From the NCBI RefSeq assembly GCF_900129225.1, contig NZ_FQUG01000007.1, positions 124,001-188,000 of the forward strand: 64,000 bases of DNA. The letters run 5' to 3'. Origin of the DNA: Schwartzia succinivorans DSM 10502 (GTDB lineage: Bacteria; Bacillota; Negativicutes; Selenomonadales; Selenomonadaceae). This document shows positions 1 through 8,643 of this stretch, one piece after another; position 1 is the stretch's first letter; each line of letters starts with the position of its first letter. The position numbers and the translations under genes were made by a program. The notes beneath the pieces were generated by a model. It searched no databases and was not told where the DNA came from. It was given only the letters and a program-made list of their open reading frames with translations.

Positions 1-1863
1 TATTCCGTCTTTAAATATTGCAAACAAAATCAAATACGGAACTATTTTTTTGTCAAATTCCCATTTCCCATAAGATTTTTCCAAAGCATCAATGTATCTC
101 AAAAACAACTCTCTTAAATTATCAGTTCCTGATACATCTATGGAGGACACTAAATAAAACTTCGCAACAAGAAAGTTTTGGCATTGCATTGCCAGCGGTT
201 CTAAATCCACACCTGCAGCTTTTTTTAGAAATTTTTTAATACAGTTAACATGTTCCTCGTTACTGGTATGGACACACTTTATTCTATTTTCGTCTTTTGG
301 CAGCAGCGGGCCAATATAATCCCATAAAGCGGGAATTTCTTCTTTTGTTCTGGCAGTATAGAGTACGTATACTCCATCTGATAATTCTTCCTCTGTCGGA
401 AAAACATCAAAAATACGAAAATCCTTTATTTCATCCAGTCCATCAATTATCAGCAGTAGTTTATCTTTATCTCTTTTCGCATATTCCTCTTGGTAATATC
501 TTAACAACTCTGCAATTTTATTTTTCTCTCCCATTTCAATGTCTTCGGAGCACAACAAATAATCGTATACGTCTTTTAAATATGAATCATCTTTTGCCTG
601 CTTTTGCTCACGAAACATTTCATTAATCTGAATAATAAAATCATCTGCCGTAAACAGATTTTGCCTCGAACAATGATAAGTCCTGATAACATAATTATCC
701 AGTGAACAATCCTTATCCAACCGGACACTGTCAGAATACCTTTGATCCAGTTTAGCTGAAAACGCGCTTTTACCCATACCACGTTCCATAATTAATGCAA
801 AACAGCCACTTTTAACCGAGTCCCCAACAAACCATGACTTAACCCAATTATTTATATACTCAGGTTCTACATAATCTTTTTCCATTTCTTTGTTAAAATT
901 GTTTACAAGATCACTTAATTCTCTGTTTTGAGGAATTTCATCACCCATAGAAACTTGCGTATACCGTATTTTTTCATTCCTATCTGCAATTTGGTTGCGC
1001 AATCTCTCAAAATATTCTGACTTCTCATCATGATAATCAGCATGCAAATAATCAAGACATTTTATCCTTTGTTCCTTATGCGCGTCCTTACGCAAAAAAT
1101 GATCAAACAAAAATAAATGCCTGTCCCGTATATAAATGTATCTTATTTCATCATCTTTTTTAAAATAATCAGACTCTGTCAGTTCTAGCTTCAATTCCCC
1201 TCCATTTTCTAATTTATCAAGCTTTTCTACACCCCGCATCAATGTATTATCTATATACAGCTTGGCATTTTTATATTGTTCGCTTAAACCGTCTACAAAT
1301 TTTCCATTATTAATTTTTTCTGCATAAAATATTATTTCGTTACAAAACTCGAGGTCATATTCTGCTTTCAATGCCCCGTGACCAATCTTCTCATTCCGCC
1401 AATTCACAAAATCATGCTTATTCGTTTGTTTATATAGTGTTTCAACAGTAGTCTTCAAAACATTCTTAAGGCACTCCGGCAATTGTTCATTTTTTAAAAA
1501 GTGATCACGCGTAAACTTTACCCAACTACCTAAAGTAAGCCCATTTTTCCCATCAAACAAATCCCGCATTGCCTTTATATACACATCATCTGCAGCTATA
1601 TTTCCATCTGCACTTGAATCCAGATAAGACAAAGCAAGCACCAGCGGATATCTAAGCATCAACTCGTAAATATCTTTAATCTTGAGCATTGCGCCATAAG
1701 TATTTTTCTGCTGAAATAATTTTCGCAATTCGACATACTCAACCGCAATAACAGTAGGAAAATCAGATAATACCTTTGCGTTCCAAAACTTGTCATCCTC
1801 TCCAATCGCCTGTAATCTTTTTTTCATTTTCTCACTCTGTTGGTTCTGTTGATTATTTTCCAT
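1..1863 (-). CDS. STAND-type P-loop NTPase with HEPN-like N-terminal domain (3' end outside window)
   Basis: An open frame runs from ATG 1863 to the left edge, giving 621 visible residues and no stop. Seen: a mostly helical N-terminal region of about 340 residues with the motif R156-N-E-K-I-G-H162, which fits the Rx4-6H signature of HEPN ribonucleases, including the polar residue after Arg. A Walker A (GMGKS, residues 362-366) and a Walker B (LLLIIDGLDE, ending at 478) follow, then a region that could be the STAND winged-helix part. Family knowledge: HEPN-STAND fusions act as sensors that trigger RNA cleavage on phage infection. Inference: an Avs-like or other abortive-infection protein. The sensor repeats expected at the C-terminus lie outside the window. 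NTPase assignment is firm; the HEPN call rests on one motif. Confidence 0.75.
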   Translation of the reverse strand, partial: MENNQQNQQSEKMKKRLQAIGEDDKFWNAKVLSDFPTVIAVEYVELRKLFQQKNTYGAMLKIKDIYELMLRYPLVLALSYLDSSADGNIAADDVYIKAMRDLFDGKNGLTLGSWVKFTRDHFLKNEQLPECLKNVLKTTVETLYKQTNKHDFVNWRNEKIGHGALKAEYDLEFCNEIIFYAEKINNGKFVDGLSEQYKNAKLYIDNTLMRGVEKLDKLENGGELKLELTESDYFKKDDEIRYIYIRDRHLFLFDHFLRKDAHKEQRIKCLDYLHADYHDEKSEYFERLRNQIADRNEKIRYTQVSMGDEIPQNRELSDLVNNFNKEMEKDYVEPEYINNWVKSWFVGDSVKSGCFALIMERGMGKSAFSAKLDQRYSDSVRLDKDCSLDNYVIRTYHCSRQNLFTADDFIIQINEMFREQKQAKDDSYLKDVYDYLLCSEDIEMGEKNKIAELLRYYQEEYAKRDKDKLLLIIDGLDEIKDFRIFDVFPTEEELSDGVYVLYTARTKEEIPALWDYIGPLLPKDENRIKCVHTSNEEHVNCIKKFLKKAAGVDLEPLAMQCQNFLVAKFYLVSSIDVSGTDNLRELFLRYIDALEKSYGKWEFDKKIVPYLILFAIFKDGI

Positions 1864-1956
1864 CGGCTTTTCATTCCTTTCCGCAAAGGCATATAAAAAT
1901 TTTAATGTTCCAGTTCAGTATAACACAGCTTTTACCTATTAGTTATCTTCATATAT

Positions 1957-2100
1957 TTAATGTTTTCCCCTCTCGCTTCGGCCCACGGTCTTGTTTGCAA
2001 CCATTGCGGATATGATTCGAATTGCTGTAGGTGAACTCACGCCTAAAAGCGCTTTAATATCATTCCAAGCAATGACTGTGTGCTTATACAAATAATTCAA
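1957..2100 (-). pseudogene. remnant encoding a C-terminal helix-turn-helix
   Basis: A 47-codon frame (TTG 2100 to TAA 1957) reads like the winged-helix tail of Fic-type or similar regulators: a helix, then LLGVSSPTAIRIISAMV and a basic end. There is no ribosome binding site and no N-terminal part, so it is probably the decayed end of a larger gene. The parent family is a guess. Confidence 0.3.
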
Positions 2101-2132
2101 GATAGAACTATTATTTGATTAGATTCAAAAAG

Positions 2133-2183
2133 AAAAATACACTTTGATAAAATGCTTCCGCATTTCGTCAAAGTGTATTTTTT
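2133..2183. terminator. bidirectional terminator downstream of metQ
   Basis: Hairpin with arms at 2133-2147 and 2168-2183 (A-run plus TACACTTTGA and its complement), flanked by A and T runs, so it can end metQ transcription on the minus strand and also work on the plus strand. Confidence 0.75.
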
Positions 2184-2192
2184 CTACTGCCC

Positions 2193-3062
2193 TTATTCTG
2201 CCGGTACAATCGTACCCTTATACTTCTCTGCGATAAACTTACGCACCGCCTCAGAGTGGAAAATCTCCGCGATTTTCTTATACTCGGCATTATCCTTGTC
2301 CTTCGTGCGTGCCGCCAGCACCATCACAGCCAATGGCTCGGATTTATCCTCAAGGAATATCCCCTGCTTTTCTACATCAAGGCCGCCGCTCATGACATAG
2401 TTCATCGTGATAACCGCCGCATCCACATCACTGAGGCTTCTCGGAAGCTGTGCCGCCTCAAGTTCAATGAACTTCAGATTTTTCGGATTCGATTGAATGT
2501 CCTGCACCGTTGCCTTAAAACTGTTTTCCGGCAGAGTTATGACTCCGGCCTTTGCCAGCAGCATCAGCGCACGTCCGCCGTTCGTCGGATCATTTGGAAT
2601 AGCAACCTTCGCGCCATCCGGCAGCTCCGTGACATTCTTCACCTTATCGCTGTAAATGCCCATCCGCATCAGGATTGTTGTTCCAATAGGTGAAAGCTCC
2701 GCATTATTCTGCGCCGCGAAATTCTTCAAAAACGGCTCATGCTGATAACTGTTTAAATCAATCTCTCCATCCGCCAGTGCCTTATCCGGCGTTATGTAAT
2801 CTGAAAACTCAATAACCTTCACCATTAATCCGTGCTGTGCGGCTTCCTTTGCCACTGCTTCTGCAACCTCAGCATGAGGCCCCGCCGTCGCACCTATTTT
2901 TATCTCTTTCATCTCACCGCTGCAACAGGCAGGCTTCTCTCCCTGAGCTTCCGCAGCCGCAGGCTTTGTCTCCTTCTGCTCTGTTCCGCCGCAGCCTGTC
3001 AAAATCAGCATCATAAGAGAAACCAGCCCTATAACCAGAATCCCGAATCTTTTCAGCTTCAT
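2193..3062 (-). CDS. metQ: MetQ/NlpA-family substrate-binding lipoprotein
   Basis: 289 residues. A signal peptide with lipobox LTGC (Cys about 24) is followed by the NlpA/MetQ fold: KIGATAGPHAEV at the first strand, then YQHEPFLK and the conserved VAIPNDPTNGGRAL segment. Family role: captures methionine (D or L) outside the inner membrane for the MetNI ABC transporter. No metN or metI lies nearby, so this is an orphan binding protein that must work with a transporter elsewhere, or bind a different small ligand. It is transcribed divergently from the aldolase gene, with about 200 bp between them. Confidence 0.88.
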   Translation of the reverse strand: MKLKRFGILVIGLVSLMMLILTGCGGTEQKETKPAAAEAQGEKPACCSGEMKEIKIGATAGPHAEVAEAVAKEAAQHGLMVKVIEFSDYITPDKALADGEIDLNSYQHEPFLKNFAAQNNAELSPIGTTILMRMGIYSDKVKNVTELPDGAKVAIPNDPTNGGRALMLLAKAGVITLPENSFKATVQDIQSNPKNLKFIELEAAQLPRSLSDVDAAVITMNYVMSGGLDVEKQGIFLEDKSEPLAVMVLAARTKDKDNAEYKKIAEIFHSEAVRKFIAEKYKGTIVPAE

Positions 3063-3261
3063 AATTCATTCCCCCTAATTCATATTATGTGTATATGATA
3101 TTTACCTATTAAAAGAATGTCAATATATACATATAGATTTAGTATGAATTTCCTAAAGCTTGTCTATTTGTGCTTCCTCCTTATTTTTGTTAAAATCCAG
3201 GATAGCGGCTGCTCACACAGAACACCTTACGAACGGTACTAATCACTACGGGAGGCTTCTC

Positions 3262-4308
3262 ATGAACAATTTATTGCCATTCGCGTCAGACTACATGGAG
3301 GGCGCGCACCCTGAAATACTCCGCTGTCTTGAAAAAAACAATCTTACTCCAATGACCGGCTATGGTACAGATTCTGTTTGTGCAGATGCAAAAGAGGAGA
3401 TCCTTGCCGCCTGCGGCTGTCCGGAGGGTGAGGTGTTTTTCCTTTCCGGAGGAACTCAGACGAATGCGGTTGTCATCGACTCAGTTCTGCGCGGTGTCGA
3501 AGGAGTCATTGCCGCCGACACAGGACACATCAGCCTTCACGAAGCCGGCGCAATAGAGTTTACAGGCCATAAGGTTATCCAGCTCCCTCACAAGCTCGGA
3601 AAACTTAATGCCTCGGATGTAAAAAAATATTTGAAGGATTTTTACGCCGATGATAACTGCACACACATGGTACAGCCCGGCATGGTATACATATCCAATC
3701 CTACAGAATACGGTACCCTTTACACAAAATCGGAGCTAAGAGCCCTTTCGGATATCTGCCGCGAATACAATATCCCTCTTTATCTCGACGGTGCCCGGCT
3801 TGCTTACGCTCTTGCATCTCCGGAGAACGATATCACCCTCAGAGACCTGGCCTCTCTGTGTGATGTGTTCTACATCGGTGGAACAAAATGCGGCGCACTT
3901 ATCGGCGAAGCCGTCGTAATCCCGAAACGCGGATACATTCCTTTTTTCTTCACATCAATAAAGCAGCACGGTGCACTGCTGGCCAAGGGATGGCTGCTTG
4001 GTGCGCAGTTCCATGTACTTTTCCATGACGGACTCTACGAACACATAGGAGCTTCCGCAATAAAAAACGCGCAAACCATACGTGCTGCGCTTGGAAAGCT
4101 TGGACTTCCGCTTTTCTTTGATACTCCTTCAAATCAGACATTTGTGATTTTCCCCAACGAAAAGCTCCCTGCCTTAAAGGAAAAGGTCAACTACGGCTTC
4201 TGGGAAAAATATGATGAAACCCACACCGTAATACGATTTGCCACCAGCTGGGCCACTACAGAAGAAAACACCCAAAAGCTGATTGCAGTTCTAAAAGGAT
4301 TATTTTAA
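3262..4308 (+). CDS. ltaE: low-specificity L-threonine aldolase (beta-eliminating lyase fold)
   Basis: 348 residues from ATG 3262, chosen because GGAGG lies just upstream; a longer frame exists without a good ribosome site. It is a fold-type I PLP enzyme: FASDYMEG at the N-terminus, FLSGGTQTN in the cofactor-binding region, LDGARLAYAL, and the PLP lysine in IGGTKCGAL. It should cleave L-threonine or allo-threonine to glycine and acetaldehyde. The last 40 residues are repeated, fused to a foreign signal peptide, at 5577-5699. A bidirectional terminator follows. Confidence 0.88.
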   Translation: MNNLLPFASDYMEGAHPEILRCLEKNNLTPMTGYGTDSVCADAKEEILAACGCPEGEVFFLSGGTQTNAVVIDSVLRGVEGVIAADTGHISLHEAGAIEFTGHKVIQLPHKLGKLNASDVKKYLKDFYADDNCTHMVQPGMVYISNPTEYGTLYTKSELRALSDICREYNIPLYLDGARLAYALASPENDITLRDLASLCDVFYIGGTKCGALIGEAVVIPKRGYIPFFFTSIKQHGALLAKGWLLGAQFHVLFHDGLYEHIGASAIKNAQTIRAALGKLGLPLFFDTPSNQTFVIFPNEKLPALKEKVNYGFWEKYDETHTVIRFATSWATTEENTQKLIAVLKGLF

Positions 4309-4317
4309 CCCACAAAG

Positions 4318-4366
4318 AAAAAAGACCGCATCAAAGGCTGAAAATCGCCGCGATTCGGTCTTTTTT
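4318..4366. terminator. bidirectional terminator between ltaE and thiW
   Basis: A-run plus GACCG pairs with CGGTC plus T-run (4318-4328 with 4356-4366). It separates two convergent genes. Confidence 0.75.
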
Positions 4367-4371
4367 CGTGT

Positions 4372-4887
4372 CTACCGCCTATTTAAAATTCTTTCCCTCA
4401 TATACGAAAGGACACGCGAACGCTCAAGTCCTTTCACCAAAAAAGCTGCCGCAAGCGATCCACCCGCTGTGCTTATAAGAAACGGCATCACGAAAGCAAA
4501 CAGAGCCGCCTCTCTTCCAAGCAGAAATACCGCCACAGGATAAGCAAGAAGACCTCCGACAATACCTGTTCCCACAACCTCCGCGGCGCATGTAAGGCTC
4601 AGCCTTCCGGTATAGTGATACATAATCCCGCATAAAAGAGCACCTGCCATACTTCCTGGGAATGCCAAAAGCGTTCCTGTTCCCATCAAATTTCTCAAAA
4701 GCGAAGCGCAAAAAGCAATCGCAACTCCCCACCATGGTCCAAGCAGCACCGCCGCAAGCACATTGACCATGTGCTGAATGGGAAAGCATTTCGAAGCTCC
4801 GACAGGTATATAGAATCCTGACAGTGCAATGATAACAGCCATAAGCATCCCGCTTACGACAATTTTTCTGTGGTGTTTGTGGCTCAT
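4372..4887 (-). CDS. thiW: ThiW-type substrate-binding membrane protein (ECF transporter S component)
   Basis: 171 residues with about five hydrophobic segments and the ThiW hallmark segments SGFYIPVGASKCFPIQHMVN and NLMGTGTLLAFPGSM. Family role: S component of an energy-coupling-factor transporter for a thiazole or thiamine precursor. No ECF A or T genes are next to it. I looked upstream (4888-5060) for a TPP riboswitch and saw none. ATG 4887 follows GGGAAGGGG. Confidence 0.87.
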   Translation of the reverse strand: MSHKHHRKIVVSGMLMAVIIALSGFYIPVGASKCFPIQHMVNVLAAVLLGPWWGVAIAFCASLLRNLMGTGTLLAFPGSMAGALLCGIMYHYTGRLSLTCAAEVVGTGIVGGLLAYPVAVFLLGREAALFAFVMPFLISTAGGSLAAAFLVKGLERSRVLSYMRERILNRR

Positions 4888-5060
4888 TTATTTACCCCTT
4901 CCCTATTCTGCAAACTGCATACACATTCTACTTCCACTAAGTTAATCAATCAAGATGTACTGAAGATTTCATCGAACCCTGCTTTGCATCCGATTTCATC
5001 CGGATATTGCAATGAAAAAGAACGGAGAAACTAAATTTATTGATCCGGGCCGGTAAAATG

Positions 5061-5246
5061 CTATTTTTCTGTTGCTTCCTTTTCCGGCTGTTCGGCAAGA
5101 TGTGCCAGCACATAAGCGCAGCACTGGGCAACGAGATTATTCATTGATACACCCTGCTGCTGTGCGACCGCACTCAATTGATTAACAAGATCTTCGGGCA
5201 ACCGAAATGTTTTATTAACCATTTCCGGCTTCTTTACATAAAACAT
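5061..5246 (-). CDS. ribbon-helix-helix (Arc/CopG-like) small DNA-binding protein, copy 1
   Basis: 61 residues: a short beta strand (MVNKTFRLPEDL) followed by two helices, typical of RHH regulators. It is a near duplicate of the protein at 6521-6709, differing mainly in the C-terminal tail. AGGAGGG lies upstream. Such proteins bind DNA as dimers and often repress their own or adjacent genes. Here both copies sit divergent from secreted-protein genes or their remnants, so they may regulate them. Confidence 0.7.
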   Translation of the reverse strand: MFYVKKPEMVNKTFRLPEDLVNQLSAVAQQQGVSMNNLVAQCCAYVLAHLAEQPEKEATEK

Positions 5247-5313
5247 AAGAACCCTCCTTCTTGAACCATTGTATGTAAATATTCACGCAAAATGCACACA
5301 CTAAAAACAAATG

Positions 5314-5378
5314 TATATTCGCAAGGTGTCCGTGAAGCTATGAAAGAAGTCATGGATGATATTGCCGTAACTTACTAA
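5314..5378 (+). pseudogene. 3' remnant of the secreted-protein gene found intact at 6904
   Basis: Sixty-five bases are identical to the last part of the gene at 6904-7755 (7691-7755), including the stop codon. The rest of that gene has been deleted: just before it, the sequence matches the intergenic DNA upstream of 6904. This marks a deletion in the first copy of the duplicated locus. Confidence 0.8.
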
Positions 5379-5393
5379 AATTTAGAACTTGGA

Positions 5394-5699
5394 GTGGTAG
5401 CTGTGCACTATAGAAAATGGATTACGATTGTGATGACAGTAACAATGCTTTTATTCACAACGAGTTTGGATGCAAAAAACAACACATTTGAAGGTGGTTC
5501 AGAGGAAATCGAAGAAGATAGCAAATATGAATCTGACATTCACGCTGACGATGGGTTTACCAACTCTTCAAAAAAGGGCAACTACGGCTTCTGGGAAAAA
5601 TATGATGAAACCCACACCGTAATACGATTTGCCACCAGCTGGGCCACAACGGAGGAAAACACCCAAAAGCTGATTGAAGTACTCAAAGAATTGTTCTGA
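5394..5699 (+). CDS. chimeric ORF: signal peptide of the 7780 protein fused to the threonine aldolase tail
   Basis: The first about 61 codons match the N-terminus of the protein at 7780-8457 (signal peptide ending near SLDA plus an acidic stretch). The last about 40 codons match the C-terminus of the aldolase at 3262. The junction is the shared string CAACTACGGCT, present in both parents. GTG 5403 is the better start because TTGGAG is correctly spaced from it. The reading frame is intact, but a PLP-enzyme tail alone should have no activity. Probably a recombination by-product, though it could be exported. Confidence 0.75.
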   Translation: MVAVHYRKWITIVMTVTMLLFTTSLDAKNNTFEGGSEEIEEDSKYESDIHADDGFTNSSKKGNYGFWEKYDETHTVIRFATSWATTEENTQKLIEVLKELF

Positions 5700-5703
5700 C
5701 ACG

Positions 5704-5750
5704 CAAAAAAGGCCGAACCACAGTGAAAATTCACGGTGATTCGGTCTTTT
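5704..5750. terminator. bidirectional terminator
   Basis: GCCGAA-type stem with a long AT loop (AAAAAAGGCCGAA with TTCGGTCTTTT). It lies between the chimeric ORF and the convergent HD gene and resembles the terminator after ltaE, so it probably came with the aldolase tail. Confidence 0.7.
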
Positions 5751-5755
5751 CCATG

Positions 5756-6352
5756 TCAATTTTCAATTTCCCTGCGAAGCTCATCCTCCGTAGCTGCCAT
5801 AGCCTGCAGTGTGAGCGTTAAAAGCTTATCAAGCTCCCATCCCAGCTGCTCTGCTCCGCGTTCTATAACTTCACGTGAACATCCTGCGGCAAACCCCTTG
5901 CTTTTATATTTCTTCTTGAGCGATTTAAGCTCCATATCCTTTGTACTCTTGGAAGGACGCATAAGCGCTGCCGCTCCGATAAGCCCTGTAAGCTCATCTA
6001 CTGCAAACAGCACCTTTTCCATTGTATGCTCCGGCTTGGTATCAAGGGTTGTTCCATTCCCGATTGTAATCCCATAACCGTGAGATACAACCGCATGAAT
6101 GATGTCCTCCCCTACCCCGCCCTCACGCAAAAGCTCAGGTGCTTTTATGCAGTGCTCTGTGGGATACAGCTCAAAGTCAATGTCATGCAAAAGCCCGACA
6201 ATACCCCAGTAATCCGCATCGTCTCCATAGCCCATTTCCTTTGCGAACCATTTCATAACAGCTTCGACGGTGAATGCGTGCTGCAGGTGAAACGGATCCT
6301 TATTGTATTTCTTCAGCAGTGCCAGCGCATCTTCTCTCGATATTGCTTCCAT
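5756..6352 (-). CDS. HD-domain phosphohydrolase (HDIG type)
   Basis: 198 residues from ATG 6352, which follows AAGGGAGTGG; an in-frame ATG about 20 codons upstream lacks such a site. HD metal ligands are visible: LQHAFTVEAVM (first His), GLLHDIDFE (HD) and HAVVSHGY. Proteins of this small group hydrolyse phosphoesters or nucleotides; the substrate is unknown. It stands alone between duplicated locus copies. Confidence 0.75.
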   Translation of the reverse strand: MEAISREDALALLKKYNKDPFHLQHAFTVEAVMKWFAKEMGYGDDADYWGIVGLLHDIDFELYPTEHCIKAPELLREGGVGEDIIHAVVSHGYGITIGNGTTLDTKPEHTMEKVLFAVDELTGLIGAAALMRPSKSTKDMELKSLKKKYKSKGFAAGCSREVIERGAEQLGWELDKLLTLTLQAMAATEDELRREIEN

Positions 6353-6520
6353 GAATCCCACTCCCTTTCTCATATTAAGATACATGGTATATTTCTCTGC
6401 TAACCATGTCAATATACATGTATTATTGCCAGTTACATCCCTAAAAATCTTACGATAAGCAAAAATGCGCCCGTGTATCTTTCGATATCATCGGACGTTT
6501 TATTTTTTAAATATGAAAAA

Positions 6521-6709
6521 TCACACTTTTTTCTCGACCTCTTCCTTCGGCGAGTCAGCCAGATGGGCCAGGGCATAGGAACAGCACTGAGCTACAAGAT
6601 TATTCATGGACACGCCCCGCTGTTGAGCAACTACACTCAATTGATTAATAAGATCTTCGGGCAACCGAAATGTTTTATTAACCATTTCCGGCTTCTTTAC
6701 ATAAAACAT
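6521..6709 (-). CDS. ribbon-helix-helix small DNA-binding protein, copy 2
   Basis: 62 residues, paralogous to 5061-5246 with conserved MVNKTFRLPEDL and MNNLVAQCC. The upstream DNA (to about 6773) is also nearly identical to the first copy. It is divergent from the secreted-protein gene at 6904 and is a candidate autoregulator of this locus. Confidence 0.72.
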   Translation of the reverse strand: MFYVKKPEMVNKTFRLPEDLINQLSVVAQQRGVSMNNLVAQCCSYALAHLADSPKEEVEKKV

Positions 6710-6903
6710 AAGAACCCTCCTTCTTGAACCATTGTATGTAAATATTCACGCAAAATGCACACGTTAAAAACAAACGCTAATTTACACATATATTTATAAG
6801 TGTAAATCACACTTGTAAACGTAAATGCATAATGATAGAATTATTTATATATTAGATTTAATGATTGTCGGACAATACACCGCAGGAAGGGAAGGCGTTT
6901 GCC

Positions 6904-7755
6904 ATGGAACGGAGATCAAACGTATGGAAAGGACTCGTAACTACAGCTTCATTATGCATATTTTGCTGCGCTCTATTTCTAGGCTATTATGAACAAACTG
7001 CCGAAGCGCGCGCTGAAGTACGCGTTGCAGAACGTGAAATGAAAAAAAGCCGTGATTATCAGGGTGGTGGCGCTATCTATGAGCGCGCACGACGCATCAT
7101 ATACGGCATGAACCCGCCAAGCGGGCCGGAAGGACGCATACGAATTGCAGTTGTTATTGACGGTTCAGAAGATTTGCTCGTTGAGGACCAAGTAAAAGAT
7201 GAAATATACAAACAAATCCGTAATAAATTCCCACGTGAAGAATTTGCTGTTATGAAAGGAACAGATGTAGTAACGAAACTCCTACAATTCGAAGAAGACA
7301 AGGGTTATGAGGAGTGGTCTGCTTCAACTACGGAATGGAGCAACGATAATGGAGATAGCGGGAAAAATATTAACAGAGGCGCCCGCGCATTAGATAAAGA
7401 TGGTCTACCATTGCCTGGAAGGCAACCAAACAACATTTCTTATGTTTCACGCGAAGACTTTGTTCGCGCAGGACGTGCATGTGATTATGATTATATTTTC
7501 GCAGTAACAATTTCTCACGGTGACTCGTCTTATGCAGAGACACATAACTTTATCATCTACCAAAGCGTAACTCGCAAAAAATCCGTATGGCTTCGTGTTC
7601 GCTTTGTTGACATGGCGAGCGGAAATTATCTATACCGCCGTGATGTAGCCGCCTATGGCGAAACTGGCGGTCACCGCGGTCGTGCCCGCATATATTCGCA
7701 AGGTGTCCGTGAAGCTATGAAAGAAGTCATGGATGATATTGCCGTAACTTACTAA
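6904..7755 (+). CDS. secreted protein of unknown function
   Basis: 283 residues from ATG 6904 (AGGAAGGG upstream; a TTG at 6865 would extend it). An N-terminal hydrophobic segment (about residues 9-28) ending near AEARA is a signal peptide or anchor. The mature part starts with a basic helix, then an alpha/beta segment (IRIAVVIDGSEDL) and a C-terminal region with VRFVDMASGNYLYRRD. That architecture recalls periplasmic or outer-membrane accessory proteins, but I recognise no family. It is followed 24 bp later by a second secreted protein, and its 3' end is duplicated at 5314. Confidence 0.72.
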   Translation: MERRSNVWKGLVTTASLCIFCCALFLGYYEQTAEARAEVRVAEREMKKSRDYQGGGAIYERARRIIYGMNPPSGPEGRIRIAVVIDGSEDLLVEDQVKDEIYKQIRNKFPREEFAVMKGTDVVTKLLQFEEDKGYEEWSASTTEWSNDNGDSGKNINRGARALDKDGLPLPGRQPNNISYVSREDFVRAGRACDYDYIFAVTISHGDSSYAETHNFIIYQSVTRKKSVWLRVRFVDMASGNYLYRRDVAAYGETGGHRGRARIYSQGVREAMKEVMDDIAVTY

Positions 7756-7779
7756 AACTTAGAACTTGGAGTGGTAGCT

Positions 7780-8457
7780 GTGCACTATAGAAAATGGATT
7801 ACGATTGTGATGACAGTAACAATGCTTTTATTCACCACGAGTTTGGATGCAAAAAACAACACATTTGAAGGTGGTTCAGAGGAAATCGAAGAAGATAGCG
7901 AATATGAATCTGACATTCACGCTGACGATTGGTTTACCAACTCTTCAAAAAGGGGCAACTACGGCTCCGATGAAGAAAAGGGCGAAACAGGCGAGGACGA
8001 GGCTGAAAAAAAGAAAAAGGACCGTTACTTCGAAATATATCGTGACGAAACCTACATCTACAGTATGGACAGAAAAACCGCTCATTATACGCGAGTGCCT
8101 CAGACAATTGATGAAAAGATGATTGATGTTTGGATAAAGCTCACACCTGTAGAATATACTTCGGGACGTGATGATTACTCCTATGCGCCTAAATATTACC
8201 TCGAACATTATCTTCTTCGTATAAAATATAAACAGGTTCAGTTCCTTTGCGAAATGGAAGTCACCGGACGTCCGCGCAACGATATTGATGAGAAACGCTA
8301 TGACCCGCGTCAATGGGAACGTCTTGTACCTGGAAGCATCGAAGAAATAATATATCACGCTGTTCTTGAAAATAAATCTAAGGTTCATAACGAATCTAAG
8401 GCCAACGGAACAGATGCCCGTGATTATATTGAAAACACATTCAATATTTCATTGTAA
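7780..8457 (+). CDS. secreted acidic/charged protein of unknown function
   Basis: 225 residues from GTG 7780 (TTGGAG upstream; GTG 7771 is an alternative). A signal peptide (TIVMTVTMLLFTTSLDA) is followed by a low-complexity acidic then basic linker (about residues 25-85) and a globular C-terminal part rich in Tyr and Arg. It is probably co-transcribed with the gene at 6904. No recognised domain. Its 5' third is duplicated in the chimeric ORF at 5394. Confidence 0.7.
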   Translation: MHYRKWITIVMTVTMLLFTTSLDAKNNTFEGGSEEIEEDSEYESDIHADDWFTNSSKRGNYGSDEEKGETGEDEAEKKKKDRYFEIYRDETYIYSMDRKTAHYTRVPQTIDEKMIDVWIKLTPVEYTSGRDDYSYAPKYYLEHYLLRIKYKQVQFLCEMEVTGRPRNDIDEKRYDPRQWERLVPGSIEEIIYHAVLENKSKVHNESKANGTDARDYIENTFNISL

Positions 8458-8474
8458 TATCCATCATTTACCAA

Positions 8475-8508
8475 ATGCCCCGCTCTATTTTAGTTCGGGG
8501 TATTTTTA
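8475..8508 (+). terminator. rho-independent terminator
   Basis: ATGCCCCG pairs with CGGGGTAT, followed by TTTTTATTTT; it ends the 6904-8457 unit. Confidence 0.75.
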
Positions 8509-8643
8509 TTTTCTAAGATAAGAAATTATGAAAAAACGTTTGATGTATTCTAATTTAGTGATACGATAAATTGAGATTGCTCGTTTCATCTGCACAAATA
8601 AAGACTTCCAAAACTTATACGAAAGCGAAGTGATTTCTGTACT

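Noticed and set aside
2193-4308. Methionine operon with SAM riboswitch or metNI
   Set aside because: No SAM riboswitch fold or metN/metI gene was visible; metQ stands alone.
4888-5060. TPP riboswitch before thiW
   Set aside because: I looked on the minus strand for the CTGAGA and GACCTG elements and did not see them.
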